DNA of 64,000 bases from Rhizophagus clarus (taxonomy: Eukaryota; Glomeromycota; Glomeromycetes; Glomerales; Glomeraceae), in contig BLAL01000073.1 in assembly GCA_015698045.1 (NCBI GenBank), forward strand, positions 1-64,000, written 5' to 3'. Below are positions 9,409 through 18,010 of the stretch, in pieces. The stretch's first letter is position 1. Every line of letters starts with the position of its first letter. The notes below the pieces were generated by a model. That model saw only the letters and a program-made list of their open reading frames with translations. It was not told the DNA's origin and ran no database searches. The position numbers were made by a program, and so were the translations under genes.

Positions 9409-11339
9409 TTTCGTGATTCGTCATCAATATCATCCTCATTATCATCTTCAATTTCTTCTTCAGAATCTTCTTCCAATATGTATTCTTCAGAATCTTCAGA
9501 GTCTTCAGGATCTTCTTCCTCATTTTGGTATACATAATTAACTTTTTTAGTCCGCTTTAGTCTGGGGCAATTAGCCTTTGTATGTCCAGCATTTCCACAT
9601 ACTGAGCAATGCCGGACAAGTTTACTTGATGCTTTACTTGGCACTACCTTTCTAACAACTTTCTTTGTGGCATAGGCACTTCTGGGTGTAAAGGGACTCT
9701 TTCTAACATGAGCTGTTTGACCTCCTAATCTCTTTTTAAGTTCTTCATAAATAAAATTTTCTAATGTAGCGTCATCTGTTCCTATTCCTGTATATCCCAA
9801 ATCTCTTGCTAGACGAATTTTAAAATCATCTTTTTGTGGTTGAGCTTTATAATTAACTGGAGCTATTGTATGAGCTTGTATTCTTTTGCCTGCACTTTCA
9901 TGCCATATATTACGCAAGTCTGTAAAAAATGCAATGACTGTAGCAGGAGTAGCAATTCTAACTCTCATTTCTAAATCAGAAGGCAATTGATTAAATAGAT
10001 AAGGTAAGGCATCAGCATCTGGCATTGCTTGTACTAGTGGTTTGATTCGTTTTTCATAACTATCTGGAGTATCTGTCTCTAAAAACTTTTCATTAACAAG
10101 AGCAAATATAGCACTTCGGTTAGTCCCTACCATAACTTCTCTATATTTTTCACGCAACCAGTTTAGGAAGAGAGGTTCAGTATTAATAGCTGGATTACCT
10201 CCTGCATAAGGATCATTGGCAGGAACAGGTGCAAACCTACCTGTCATTTTATTTATCATAACTTGACATCTTGCAACAGCATTAAAGCCAGCAACGGCTA
10301 AAGGACGTGCCATCTCATTTATATTTCTAAGCTTTTGATAATATACGTCTGGTGGTTCCTGCCCATCATAATTGGGTAATTGTGCAAGTAATGGTGCTAA
10401 TGTATGCATGACATCTTGTATTGTAGCCATGTTTCCTGGAGGATTGTTTTGTAAATTCAAAATAATTTGTCGTGAATTTAATTCCCTACCCTTCCATTTT
10501 TGGTATCTATTAAATACAAATGCCCGATTGAATTCTGCTAATTCTGCCTCTGCTTTGCGTCTCTGATTTATTCGCTGAAGAATAGCTTTTTCTCCTATTA
10601 ATACATTTATTCGATTTTGCTTTCTTAAGGCTATCCTTTGTCCATTAGTTTGCCTATCCTGTGCTATTTGCCACCAACGTCGACGCTCATTTACCTCATT
10701 ATTATATGCTAAAGTCAGTAGCTGAGCTTGAATATAATCATTTCTAGTATTTGTTAATTCATTCCTAAGGGCATTGATTCGCTCATTAGCTGTACGGTAT
10801 AAACCTTGCATGTTAATAGCATCTTGAGCATTTCTTTGCATAAGTTCACGAGCAGTTGTTAATAAGATTCGTATACCATCTAGTGTATTTTTGGGGTTGA
10901 ATGATGTATCCCCATCAAAATATGATTCCACCCGATCTAGCGCTCTAGCAATATTTATTAAAATATCAGGTATTGCCATATTTTTTTGTTCTTCTTCGGA
11001 ATGATTATTATTAGATTTAGATAATTCTTGTATACGAGATTTAAGTTTATCTATTATGTCTTCTAGCTGGATAATTCGATTATCTTGAATAACTAATGCC
11101 TCCTCTTTTAGCTCCAGATGATCCTGACATTTTTTAAGCTCACCTAGGATGACCTTACATTTATCCTTTAGCTGATTAACTTCATCATCATAAGATTGAA
11201 GATTCTTTTCAAGATGAGAAATATATCGCTCACAGGCTTTAATTTCCTCTTCTAGTTTGTGGATTTTCTTTTGTACTAACTTTATCCCTAGATCAAAGTT
11301 GCTATTTAGCTGATCAAGATATGTCTGCTCAACCCCCAT
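9363..11339 (-). CDS. Gag-like protein with coiled coil and CCHC zinc knuckle (658 aa)
   Basis: ATG 11339-11337 to the stop at 9365-9363, one intact frame. Residues ~15-110 are a coiled coil. The middle (~330-510) is a helical segment around PLFLNWLREKYREVM and FNQLPSDLEMRVRIA, resembling retrotransposon Gag capsid regions. The CCHC knuckle CSVCGNAGHTKANC (C-x2-C-x4-H-x4-C) is at ~578-591, followed by a basic patch and an acidic tail. By analogy it would bind nucleic acid and may assemble a particle. The gene is divergent from the integrase with 19 bp of overlap between starts, and its end overlaps the protease frame. Internal Met in MAIPDILINIA could be an alternative start. Confidence 0.8.
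   Translation of the reverse strand: MGVEQTYLDQLNSNFDLGIKLVQKKIHKLEEEIKACERYISHLEKNLQSYDDEVNQLKDKCKVILGELKKCQDHLELKEEALVIQDNRIIQLEDIIDKLKSRIQELSKSNNNHSEEEQKNMAIPDILINIARALDRVESYFDGDTSFNPKNTLDGIRILLTTARELMQRNAQDAINMQGLYRTANERINALRNELTNTRNDYIQAQLLTLAYNNEVNERRRWWQIAQDRQTNGQRIALRKQNRINVLIGEKAILQRINQRRKAEAELAEFNRAFVFNRYQKWKGRELNSRQIILNLQNNPPGNMATIQDVMHTLAPLLAQLPNYDGQEPPDVYYQKLRNINEMARPLAVAGFNAVARCQVMINKMTGRFAPVPANDPYAGGNPAINTEPLFLNWLREKYREVMVGTNRSAIFALVNEKFLETDTPDSYEKRIKPLVQAMPDADALPYLFNQLPSDLEMRVRIATPATVIAFFTDLRNIWHESAGKRIQAHTIAPVNYKAQPQKDDFKIRLARDLGYTGIGTDDATLENFIYEELKKRLGGQTAHVRKSPFTPRSAYATKKVVRKVVPSKASSKLVRHCSVCGNAGHTKANCPRLKRTKKVNYVYQNEEEDPEDSEDSEEYILEEDSEEEIEDDNEDDIDDESRNCYALKKKWCEVEYL
9393..9399 (-). 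promoter_or_regulatory. Putative -1 frameshift slippery site, Gag to Pro
   Basis: In the gag frame the codons are GCT TTA AAA AAA AAG TGG. T TTA AAA is a canonical -1 slippery heptamer, and A AAA AAG next to it is a second. A -1 shift here enters exactly the protease frame 28 bases before the gag stop. This matches retroviral gag-pro logic. Confidence 0.65.
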
Positions 11340-12418
11340 TGTTACCTATTATTCCTATAGATTCTGGTGAGGCTCGAAATCTTGATATTTCTATTGCTTT
11401 GAAAAAGATTTATTATCAGCCTATTGGTTATCATCGAAATGCTAAAAAATTGTTTGAAGCTTCTTTAAAAGCTGGATATGATTTTAGTTTAGACGAAGTG
11501 GGGGACTGGCTTGATAGACAGGCTGTTCACCAAATACATAAACCTCGTCCTAGATATATTCCTTATGCAAGTTTTTCCTCTATTACTATACCCAATGAAG
11601 TACATCAAGCTGATGTGCTCTATATGCCTTATGATAAAGTAGGACGAGTCACCTATCTTTTTTGCCTCAATATTGTGGACGTTGCTTCTAGATATAAAGC
11701 TTCTGTCCCTATTGGTGCATATAGTGTTAAGGATAGAGAGGGAATCTTAACTTCTAAAACTATTGCACGTGCTTTTAAAAGTATATATGATGATGAATCC
11801 CATCCTCTTGTCTGGCCAAAATTATTAATCACTGATAGGGGTTCTGAATTTAAGGGAGAATGTGAGGTGCTTATGATGGAACATAACGTGAAAATTCAGA
11901 AGGCTAAATCTAAGCGTACTATGGGTATTGTTGAGAGATATAATCAAACATTAGCTAAAAGATTATTTCGTATACAAGACGCACATGACTTATTAACATT
12001 GCATTTATCTGAAAGATCTAGGTCTTGGGTACAGAATTTGCCTATAATTGTTGAGGACATTAATAATTCTATCACACGTCAGATTGGTATTTCTCCTGCT
12101 AAGGCTATAAAAAAGAATCAGGTTAAGGCCAAACCCTCTTGGCCTGCTAGACGTTCAATTGGCTATGATGAAGCAATTTTACCAAGCTATACTGAAGTTC
12201 GATATCTTTTTGAACCTAGTGATCTAGAAGGAGGAAAAAAAAGAGCAACCGACTGCAATTGGTCTCTTGAAGTTTTTATAATTGAATCATATTTGCTAAA
12301 AGAAAATCAACCAGTTCTCTATAAACTTTATAATGGCCCTGAGCGTTCATTCGTGAGAGAAGAACTACAGATCGTAAAGGATGTGCAATTACCACCTCAA
12401 TGGATACTTAAGCATTAG
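11321..12418 (+). CDS. rve-family (DDE) integrase, Maverick/Polinton type (365 aa)
   Basis: ATG 11321 to TAG 12418, intact. The N-terminal helical part (residues ~25-75, AKKLFEASLKAGYDFSLDEV) matches the Polinton integrase layout. The catalytic core has D98 (HQADVLYM), D172 (LITDRGSEF) and E205 (GIVERYNQTL), a D-D-x32-E spacing. A C-terminal SH3-like segment follows (WSLEVFIIESYLL to REELQIV). It would join the element's ends to target DNA in the nucleus. It starts head-to-head with gag (19-bp overlap) and ends tail-to-tail with the zinc-finger gene (11-bp overlap). All catalytic residues are present, so it may still be active. Confidence 0.93.
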   Translation: MSAQPPLLPIIPIDSGEARNLDISIALKKIYYQPIGYHRNAKKLFEASLKAGYDFSLDEVGDWLDRQAVHQIHKPRPRYIPYASFSSITIPNEVHQADVLYMPYDKVGRVTYLFCLNIVDVASRYKASVPIGAYSVKDREGILTSKTIARAFKSIYDDESHPLVWPKLLITDRGSEFKGECEVLMMEHNVKIQKAKSKRTMGIVERYNQTLAKRLFRIQDAHDLLTLHLSERSRSWVQNLPIIVEDINNSITRQIGISPAKAIKKNQVKAKPSWPARRSIGYDEAILPSYTEVRYLFEPSDLEGGKKRATDCNWSLEVFIIESYLLKENQPVLYKLYNGPERSFVREELQIVKDVQLPPQWILKH

Positions 12419-13697
12419 TCTTACCTCCTCTCTCCTCCACTTGGTATAGAATTTGTTCGAAAGCATTGCTTAAGTAATCATCTATTTCAGCTCTATTATA
12501 GACTATAATTTGTGTATTTCTAAGCCAATCAGTTCGTGAATTCTTTTTTCCTGCTTTATCATTCCCAGGCTTATCATCTATAAGAAATTTGGTTAGAGAA
12601 CATAGAGCAAACTTAAATTGTCCACGCTTATCAAATTCTTTTTCAAGTATTTCCTTAAATTGTCTTCTTCGGCTTTCTAGCATTTTTCGTATATCACTTC
12701 CATTGTCTGGATGAGATCGTGGGACTTTTGCACGATGCACAGCTATGGCTCTTCTTTTAAGTGCTGTGCCTAATTCTTCTTGCTCCCTAAATTCTATATC
12801 TCTTTCTTGTTCTTCAGTAATTCCTCCCAAACGCTTGAATTCTTCATTATTTGCCTTTTCTTGCCTACAGTACTCTTCATATTCTTCTTTTGTAGGTGGC
12901 CTACTTGCTTCAGGATCCAATTGCTCAAGATCATGATTTAGAAGATTGCATTCATGCAAGTTTTCTGGTCTATCTCTATCACCTAGTTCAAGTTCTTTCC
13001 ATCTCTTTAGCAATCTCGCTCCCCATTTTCTGAAGTGTTCACCAGGCTTACGATTATTTGGATTAATAAATCTGACTGCTTCCTCTGGGATCTTAGGAAG
13101 TTCTGTTTCACTTGTTGTTAACCTTTCTGGAAATATTTCTTTACGAATTTCAGCTACAACCCCCTTCACATCTATATGACCCCCCCTCTCTCTATCAAAT
13201 CTCCGTTGTAAATATTGGATTGCTGAATATAGAAATGAACTCCATTTTGAAGTGGTTATACCTGTATATGGTCGATCACACTCTTTTTTCATCTCTAAGT
13301 AGAAACGCTTTCTATCAAACTCCTCTGGCCTACAACATGTTTCCTGTTGCAAGTTTTTATAAGTGCCTAATTTTCTTTTTATATCCTGATAATTCCATTC
13401 GATATTAGGGTTTTTGAAAGGAATATCTTTACTAGAGTCTTGAATTGCCTCTTGAACAGGATTTTGGTTAATTTCTTGGGTTAGTATTTGAAGAGGTTCT
13501 TGGATAGCCTCTTGAACAGGTTGTTTGTTAACTTCTTGGTTATCTTCTTGAACAGGCGATTGAATTGGAGTATCAGTTTTAGGTTTACATGGATTTTTTC
13601 GTCTAAGATGCTCACGAAGTTTTTGAGGTGTTGCGCATTTTTGCCCACAACTATTACAGATTGTAATTTTCTTATCACTTCTTATTTTTCTAACCAT
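12408..13697 (-). CDS. Zinc-finger protein with Gln-rich repeats (429 aa)
   Basis: ATG 13697-13695, one base inside the right TIR boundary, to the stop at 12410-12408; intact. The N-terminal finger is ICNSCGQKCATPQKLREHL then RRKNPC (C-x2-C-x12-H-x5-C). A Gln/Glu-rich imperfect repeat (VQEAIQE, VQEAIQD and variants) follows at residues ~48-95. A larger charged helical domain starts near ETCCRPEEFDRKRFYLE; the C-terminus contains NAFEQILYQVEERGG. No enzyme motif recognised. Promoter and leader must lie in the TIR, so a copy of the same promoter sits in the left TIR facing the polymerase. Possible DNA-end-binding or regulatory protein (inference). Confidence 0.7.
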   Translation of the reverse strand: MVRKIRSDKKITICNSCGQKCATPQKLREHLRRKNPCKPKTDTPIQSPVQEDNQEVNKQPVQEAIQEPLQILTQEINQNPVQEAIQDSSKDIPFKNPNIEWNYQDIKRKLGTYKNLQQETCCRPEEFDRKRFYLEMKKECDRPYTGITTSKWSSFLYSAIQYLQRRFDRERGGHIDVKGVVAEIRKEIFPERLTTSETELPKIPEEAVRFINPNNRKPGEHFRKWGARLLKRWKELELGDRDRPENLHECNLLNHDLEQLDPEASRPPTKEEYEEYCRQEKANNEEFKRLGGITEEQERDIEFREQEELGTALKRRAIAVHRAKVPRSHPDNGSDIRKMLESRRRQFKEILEKEFDKRGQFKFALCSLTKFLIDDKPGNDKAGKKNSRTDWLRNTQIIVYNRAEIDDYLSNAFEQILYQVEERGGKTNA

Positions 13698-14996
13698 TGT
13701 GTTATCTCTAACCGTCGCACTATTACTTACTTATAAAATTTTTTCTTTAATTAATTATTTCCTATTTTTTTCAGTTTTCGGTTATAGAGCCGTTACCAAA
13801 AGCAGTATTTACAGGCTTGCCAAAATGGTTTTGGGCTATTACAAAACTTAAGTATTAACTATTTATTAATTAATCTTTTGAATTTTAGTGTTAAAAAATA
13901 GGATGATTAGTGAATATTCTTGTCCGTATCTTTGCAATACTGGAAAGGTTTGCAATAACCCTTGTATTCGCCCTGAAGGTTGCCGATTTCATAGAAAATC
14001 AAAAAAACGGATACCATGCTCTGACTGCGGGAAGCCTACCGCTTCTTCTTGTGGCCGATGCCCGTTACATATCAGAGGCTATTATGTTACCCAGTATTAT
14101 GACAGATTGCGGACTAAAGCTTTAAACCTGGAATATACTAAGGGTATAATAGGAATGTAATGTATTCTCGTTAGATTTATTTAGATCATGATTTTTATGT
14201 GCTCTAGCTTGCCAGAATTATTTACTGATATGTGATTTTTTCGTTAGACTTATAAATTCCCCCAGCAGAGCGGAAACATTAGACAAATAAATAATGTATT
14301 AGATAAGGAGTTAGCCTGTACGAAGCCAATTCCTGATATATATTTTTTCGTTAGATTAATAAATTCCCGGCAAGGCAGACAGACTTATTTTTCAGAAGCT
14401 GATTTGCTATTCGGTTATCTAGACTCCACTGAATCTGTTTTCAGCTTTGGAAAAGTTGGGACAAAAATCTCGTTAGATTTATTTAACAATTATGCTATTT
14501 AATGGGCTAGCTTGCGCAGAAGCCATTCTTGTATATAGAAAAGTTCGTTAGATTTAAAAAATCACATGATTTTTCGTTAGACTTATTTTTGTTAGACTTA
14601 TTTATTAAATATGCTAATTGATGCGCTAGCCTGCATTAAACCTTTTCTTGATTAAGGAAAAGTTGAGACAAAAATCTCATTAGATTTATTTGATAAATAT
14701 GTTAATTGATGCGTTACCTTACATTAAACCCGTTCTTGATTAAGGAAAAGTTAGGACAAAAATCTCGTTAGACTTATTTTTTTCGTTAGACTTATTTAGG
14801 GGGTAATAAGGACCGTTAGATTTATTTTGGTTAGACTTATTTTTTTTCGTTAGACTTATTTAGGGGGTAATAAGTACCGTTAGATTTATTTTGGTTAGAC
14901 TTATTTAATAAATATGCCAATTAATACGCTAATCCTTGTAGAATTAATTCCTGATATATTTATTTTCGTTAGACTTATTTTTCGTTAGATTTATTT
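13698..14996 (-). repeat. Right terminal inverted repeat
   Basis: Inverted copy of the left arm. Its distal part has about eighteen copies, by eye, of CGTTAGAYTTATTT-like motifs, densest at 14470-14996. It includes a tandem duplication of a block with TTAGGGGGTAATAAG followed by paired motifs (about 14794-14905). The last motif ends near 14996, after which the sequence changes character, so the element end is put there. Precise end uncertain by a few bases. Confidence 0.85.
13903..14160 (+). CDS. Cys-rich putative zinc-binding small protein inside the TIR (85 aa)
   Basis: ATG 13903 (MISEYSCPYLCNTGKVC) to TAA 14160. Cysteines and histidines fall in pairs: C-x3-C, C-x3-C, a CRFH, C-x2-C and a final C-x2-C-x2-H (SCGRCPLH). 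This suggests two or more bound zinc ions; the C-terminus is basic and Tyr-rich. The whole gene lies within the inverted repeat, so the element carries a second copy at 699-951, which is frameshifted. No family recognised; could be a nucleic-acid-binding regulator. Its position inside the terminal repeats makes it available to non-autonomous derivatives. Confidence 0.6.
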   Translation: MISEYSCPYLCNTGKVCNNPCIRPEGCRFHRKSKKRIPCSDCGKPTASSCGRCPLHIRGYYVTQYYDRLRTKALNLEYTKGIIGM

Positions 14997-15192
14997 ACAA
15001 TAGAGAAATTACAATTCTAGAAGTCTTAGAAGCTTTTCTAATATATTAATAAAAAATTGATATAGAAATTAACCTTCTAAGACGGCTAAAAGCTTTTCTA
15101 ACACAATATAGAAATTAATATTCTAGATCTTTTAGAACTAATTCTCATATAATAAAAAAACGATATTGATTTTAACATTCAGGGGGTCGTAA

Positions 15193-15254
15193 CACACAAT
15201 AGCAAGGGGGGACGGACCTTACGGTCCTTTAACCCCCACTTTGCCATTGTGTAA
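15193..15254. repeat. Compound hairpin / inverted repeat
   Basis: The outer arms ACACAAT-a-GCAA-g-GGGGG and CCCCC-act-TTGC-c-ATTGTGT pair with a few mismatches. They enclose an inner hairpin GGACC-TTAC-GGTCC. The GC content is far above the surroundings. It could be a tiny MITE remnant or a structured RNA; no more can be said. Confidence 0.5.
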
Positions 15255-16075
15255 AGAAAGACACACCTTTTTAGAATTAAAATTTAATGCCATTAAATTA
15301 TAATAATTTGTTTATGACATTAACTTATATGTATTTTAATACAAAAAAAATTATAGTAAAATCATAAAAATTAGTAATATAAAAATTAGAAAATATAAAA
15401 TTAAAAGTTATACCACCCCATGATAATCTTTACCCTATATTAATTAAAATGAAAAAAAACTAAATAAATACACAGGCCCCATCAAATCAATTGATTTGAT
15501 AAAGTATATGCTCCAACCATCGCAAAATACTGTGCCATGCAACCATAAGGTTAGTAATATGCAAAATAAATAAACTAAATAAACAAAATAAAAATTAAAA
15601 ATTAAACCAATTCCAAGTTTATATTTATTAAAGGATTTGCTGACCTTTTCATTTATTACAAAGTAAAACTACCTGGCTTGTGAACTGAAGATGGGATCAT
15701 GCACTTACAAGACAGTGACATTACCAAAATCAATATTCTATAACCAGGAATTACTCTTTTACTTTTGCAATATGAAAAAGAAAACACACCTTATTAAATT
15801 TAAAAATTAATTATATTAAACCAATTTCATGGTTATCTTAGTATTATATTAAAAGATGTGCAATCTTCTCATTTATTAATAGGAAAGGTGCATAGTTGAT
15901 TCCTCCTCCAGAATCAACAGATCCTATTAGCAAAGCAAAAGTACCTAGTGAACTGAAGATGGGATCATGCACTGACAAGACAGTGACACTACCAAGATCA
16001 AGATTCTAAATCTAGATTACTCTTACTTTCGAAATGAAAAGAAAGACACACCTTTTCAAGATTAAATTTAATGCC
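15255..16075. repeat. Diverged direct repeats, three partial units
   Basis: A motif AAGAAAGACACACCTTTT followed by an AATTTAATGCC-like run occurs near 15255 and 16040, with a weaker copy near 15777. A second motif, GTGAACTGAAGATGGGATCA then TGCACTKACAAGACAGTGAC, occurs near 15680 and 15948. Unit spacing is about 260 bp. No reading frame is conserved. Confidence 0.55.
15481..15500. repeat. Perfect 20-bp palindrome
   Basis: ATCAAATCAA followed by its exact reverse complement TTGATTTGAT. It lies between direct-repeat units in non-coding sequence. It may be chance in AT-rich DNA or a dimeric-factor site. Confidence 0.4.
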
Positions 16076-16339
16076 ACTGAATTATAATAATTGTTCATGG
16101 CATTGTCTTTTGTGTACTAGGAATATAAAATAAAATAAAAAAAAATAAGTAAATAAAATAATGAAATAAGCAAGTAAAAAAAAAAATAAATAAATACAAT
16201 AATAAAAAAAAACTACCAATTCATTCATTACCCATCAATTCTCTCTAATCCATTTGATTATCCAGAATATTAGTGGTTGGTGCAAATCGTAATCTCTCCA
16301 GTCATTTAGATAATATACAGTATTTGTAAAAATCATAAA

Positions 16340-16870
16340 CCCCTTGAGCTCAGAACTGCAAATACAGCAAAAAAATAATAAAAACAATGAAAAAAAAAGA
16401 ACAGAAAAATAATAAAAAAGAACAAAAAAAAAAAAAAAAACTAAAAAAAAAAAGAAAAAAAGAACGAAAAGCAGCGAAAAAATAAAAAAAAAATAAAAAT
16501 AAAAAAAATAAAAAAAGTAAAGAAACGAAAAAAAATGAAAGGAAAAACAAGAGGAAAGAGAAAGGAAATATCAAAGGAAAAGAAATGAAACACGAACGTA
16601 CCCACCCACCCACCTAAAAAAAAAAGAAAGTGAAAATAACGAAAATAAAAAGAAGATAGAAAGAAAGGAAGGAAATATCAGAGGGAGAAAAGACCCACTC
16701 ACCTAAAAAAGAGAAAGTGAAAGATAACGTAAATAAAAAAAAAATAGAAGGGAGAAAAGAAAAGAAACATGAGCGTACCCATCTACCCATCTAAATAAAA
16801 AGAAAACAAAAAAAAATAACAAAAAAGAAAGATCGAAGGAACACGCAAAGAAATTAAAGATTAAGATAAA
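16340..16870. repeat. Purine-rich low-complexity tract with repeated GTACCCAYCYACCC blocks
   Basis: Almost pure A/G on the plus strand. Three imperfect blocks contain GTACCCACCCACC or a variant followed by A-rich DNA (about 16595, 16690, 16775). Apparent reading frames here are artefacts of low complexity. Confidence 0.6.
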
Positions 16871-18010
16871 TTATTGCTCTAACGAAATAAAAAAAAGAAA
16901 ATTAAGTATTTTTATACAATTTTATGTTGCACAAGCTTTCAAATAAACAGATTAAACCAACTCATTAATAACGGACTTGCAGAATTTTACTAATATCACA
17001 TGTATACAGTATGACTCTACTGTTATCAGATCCATCAGATCAGTATTCCGCGCCACTTTCTCGTATAAAAAAAGTATGTGTGACTTTTTTTTTATGACTC
17101 ATATGATGTTATTAATTATAAAGATACCTTATTTTGTTGAGATATACCACATGATTTTTTTCCCAATTCATGGAAGAAGTTGCATATTAGTTTATTCACA
17201 CGAAAAAAAAGATTTTTAAATTACGTAAACTAGAGTCGAAGAAGTCAAAAAGTGTCATCAGATTATCGGATCATTAAGTTTTTTATACTACTATGTAAAA
17301 TAATAGGAGCAATTTAATAAAACGCGTTAAGTTATATTAATTTGGCTTGAACGCGTGTCAAGCCGTGTCATATAACGATTGAATGAGTCAAATTAGATAT
17401 CACATTAGTATCACATTACTCACATCTGCCATCTCTTTTGTGCATCAAATTCAGATTCAGATGCAGATTTATAATTTTAAACTTTACTGGATTGGTTTTT
17501 ATGTTCATCCCTTTTTTCATAAAATAACTTCATTATTTATCCTTTTTTTTATGTTCACGAAATTTATATTTACTTATAAACAATTAACTGAAAAAGGAAT
17601 ATTTTCCTCGATATATTCAATTAAAAGAGACACAATAAATGAGTAAACAATTTATTTTTTTAAAAAATTGGAGTTGTAGTTACATAAACTGAAACTTTTA
17701 CCTTATAGGCTGGCTATAGGATATTTAGTAATCATTTCTTTGATTAAAATTCGTTAAAAGATCAAATTCACATACCAGTGATAAATTTATTGAGAACGCT
17801 TCACCCCTCAACAGCATCTTCCAATTACACGGACAACACAATCTCCTAATGACTACCGATAACAAGGTTCCATGGTTGAAAATAATTGAATTGATAATAT
17901 GTAGTATTACAATCTTCAATTTTATAATATACAGTAAATCACCTAATATTTATAGTAATCTATCGAGTTGTTATAATTTACTTATTAATTAATTCCTTTT
18001 TCAGTTTTCA
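16871..18010. other. Intergenic, no gene recognised
   Basis: AT-rich sequence with only short, family-less frames. No tRNA, repeat or coding signal could be supported. Confidence 0.5.

Larger units (their letters stand above)
1..14996. mobile_element. Large PolB/integrase TIR element (Maverick/Polinton-like, gag-pro carrying)
   Basis: Long inverted repeats at 1-1153 and 13698-14996 flank a gene block with a B-family DNA polymerase (decayed), an rve integrase, a Gag-like CCHC protein, a retropepsin, zinc-finger proteins, F-box genes and small ORFs. PolB plus rve integrase plus long TIRs is the definition of Maverick/Polinton elements. Gag and retropepsin are not part of the standard Polinton set, and no FtsK-type ATPase, adenain-like protease or jelly-roll capsid was recognised. 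The left end is cut by the window: base 1 aligns with roughly 14861 of the right arm, so about 135 bp are missing. No target-site duplication can therefore be read. The two TIRs differ by substitutions and small indels, so the insertion is not very recent. Confidence 0.85.

Noticed and set aside
9363..11339. Gag region considered as a Ty3/Gypsy retrotransposon
   Set aside because: No RT or RNase H, no LTRs at its borders, and the integrase is on the opposite strand next to gag, so it does not form a retrotransposon.
16350..16613. Phe-rich minus-strand frame
   Set aside because: Product of a purine-rich low-complexity tract.
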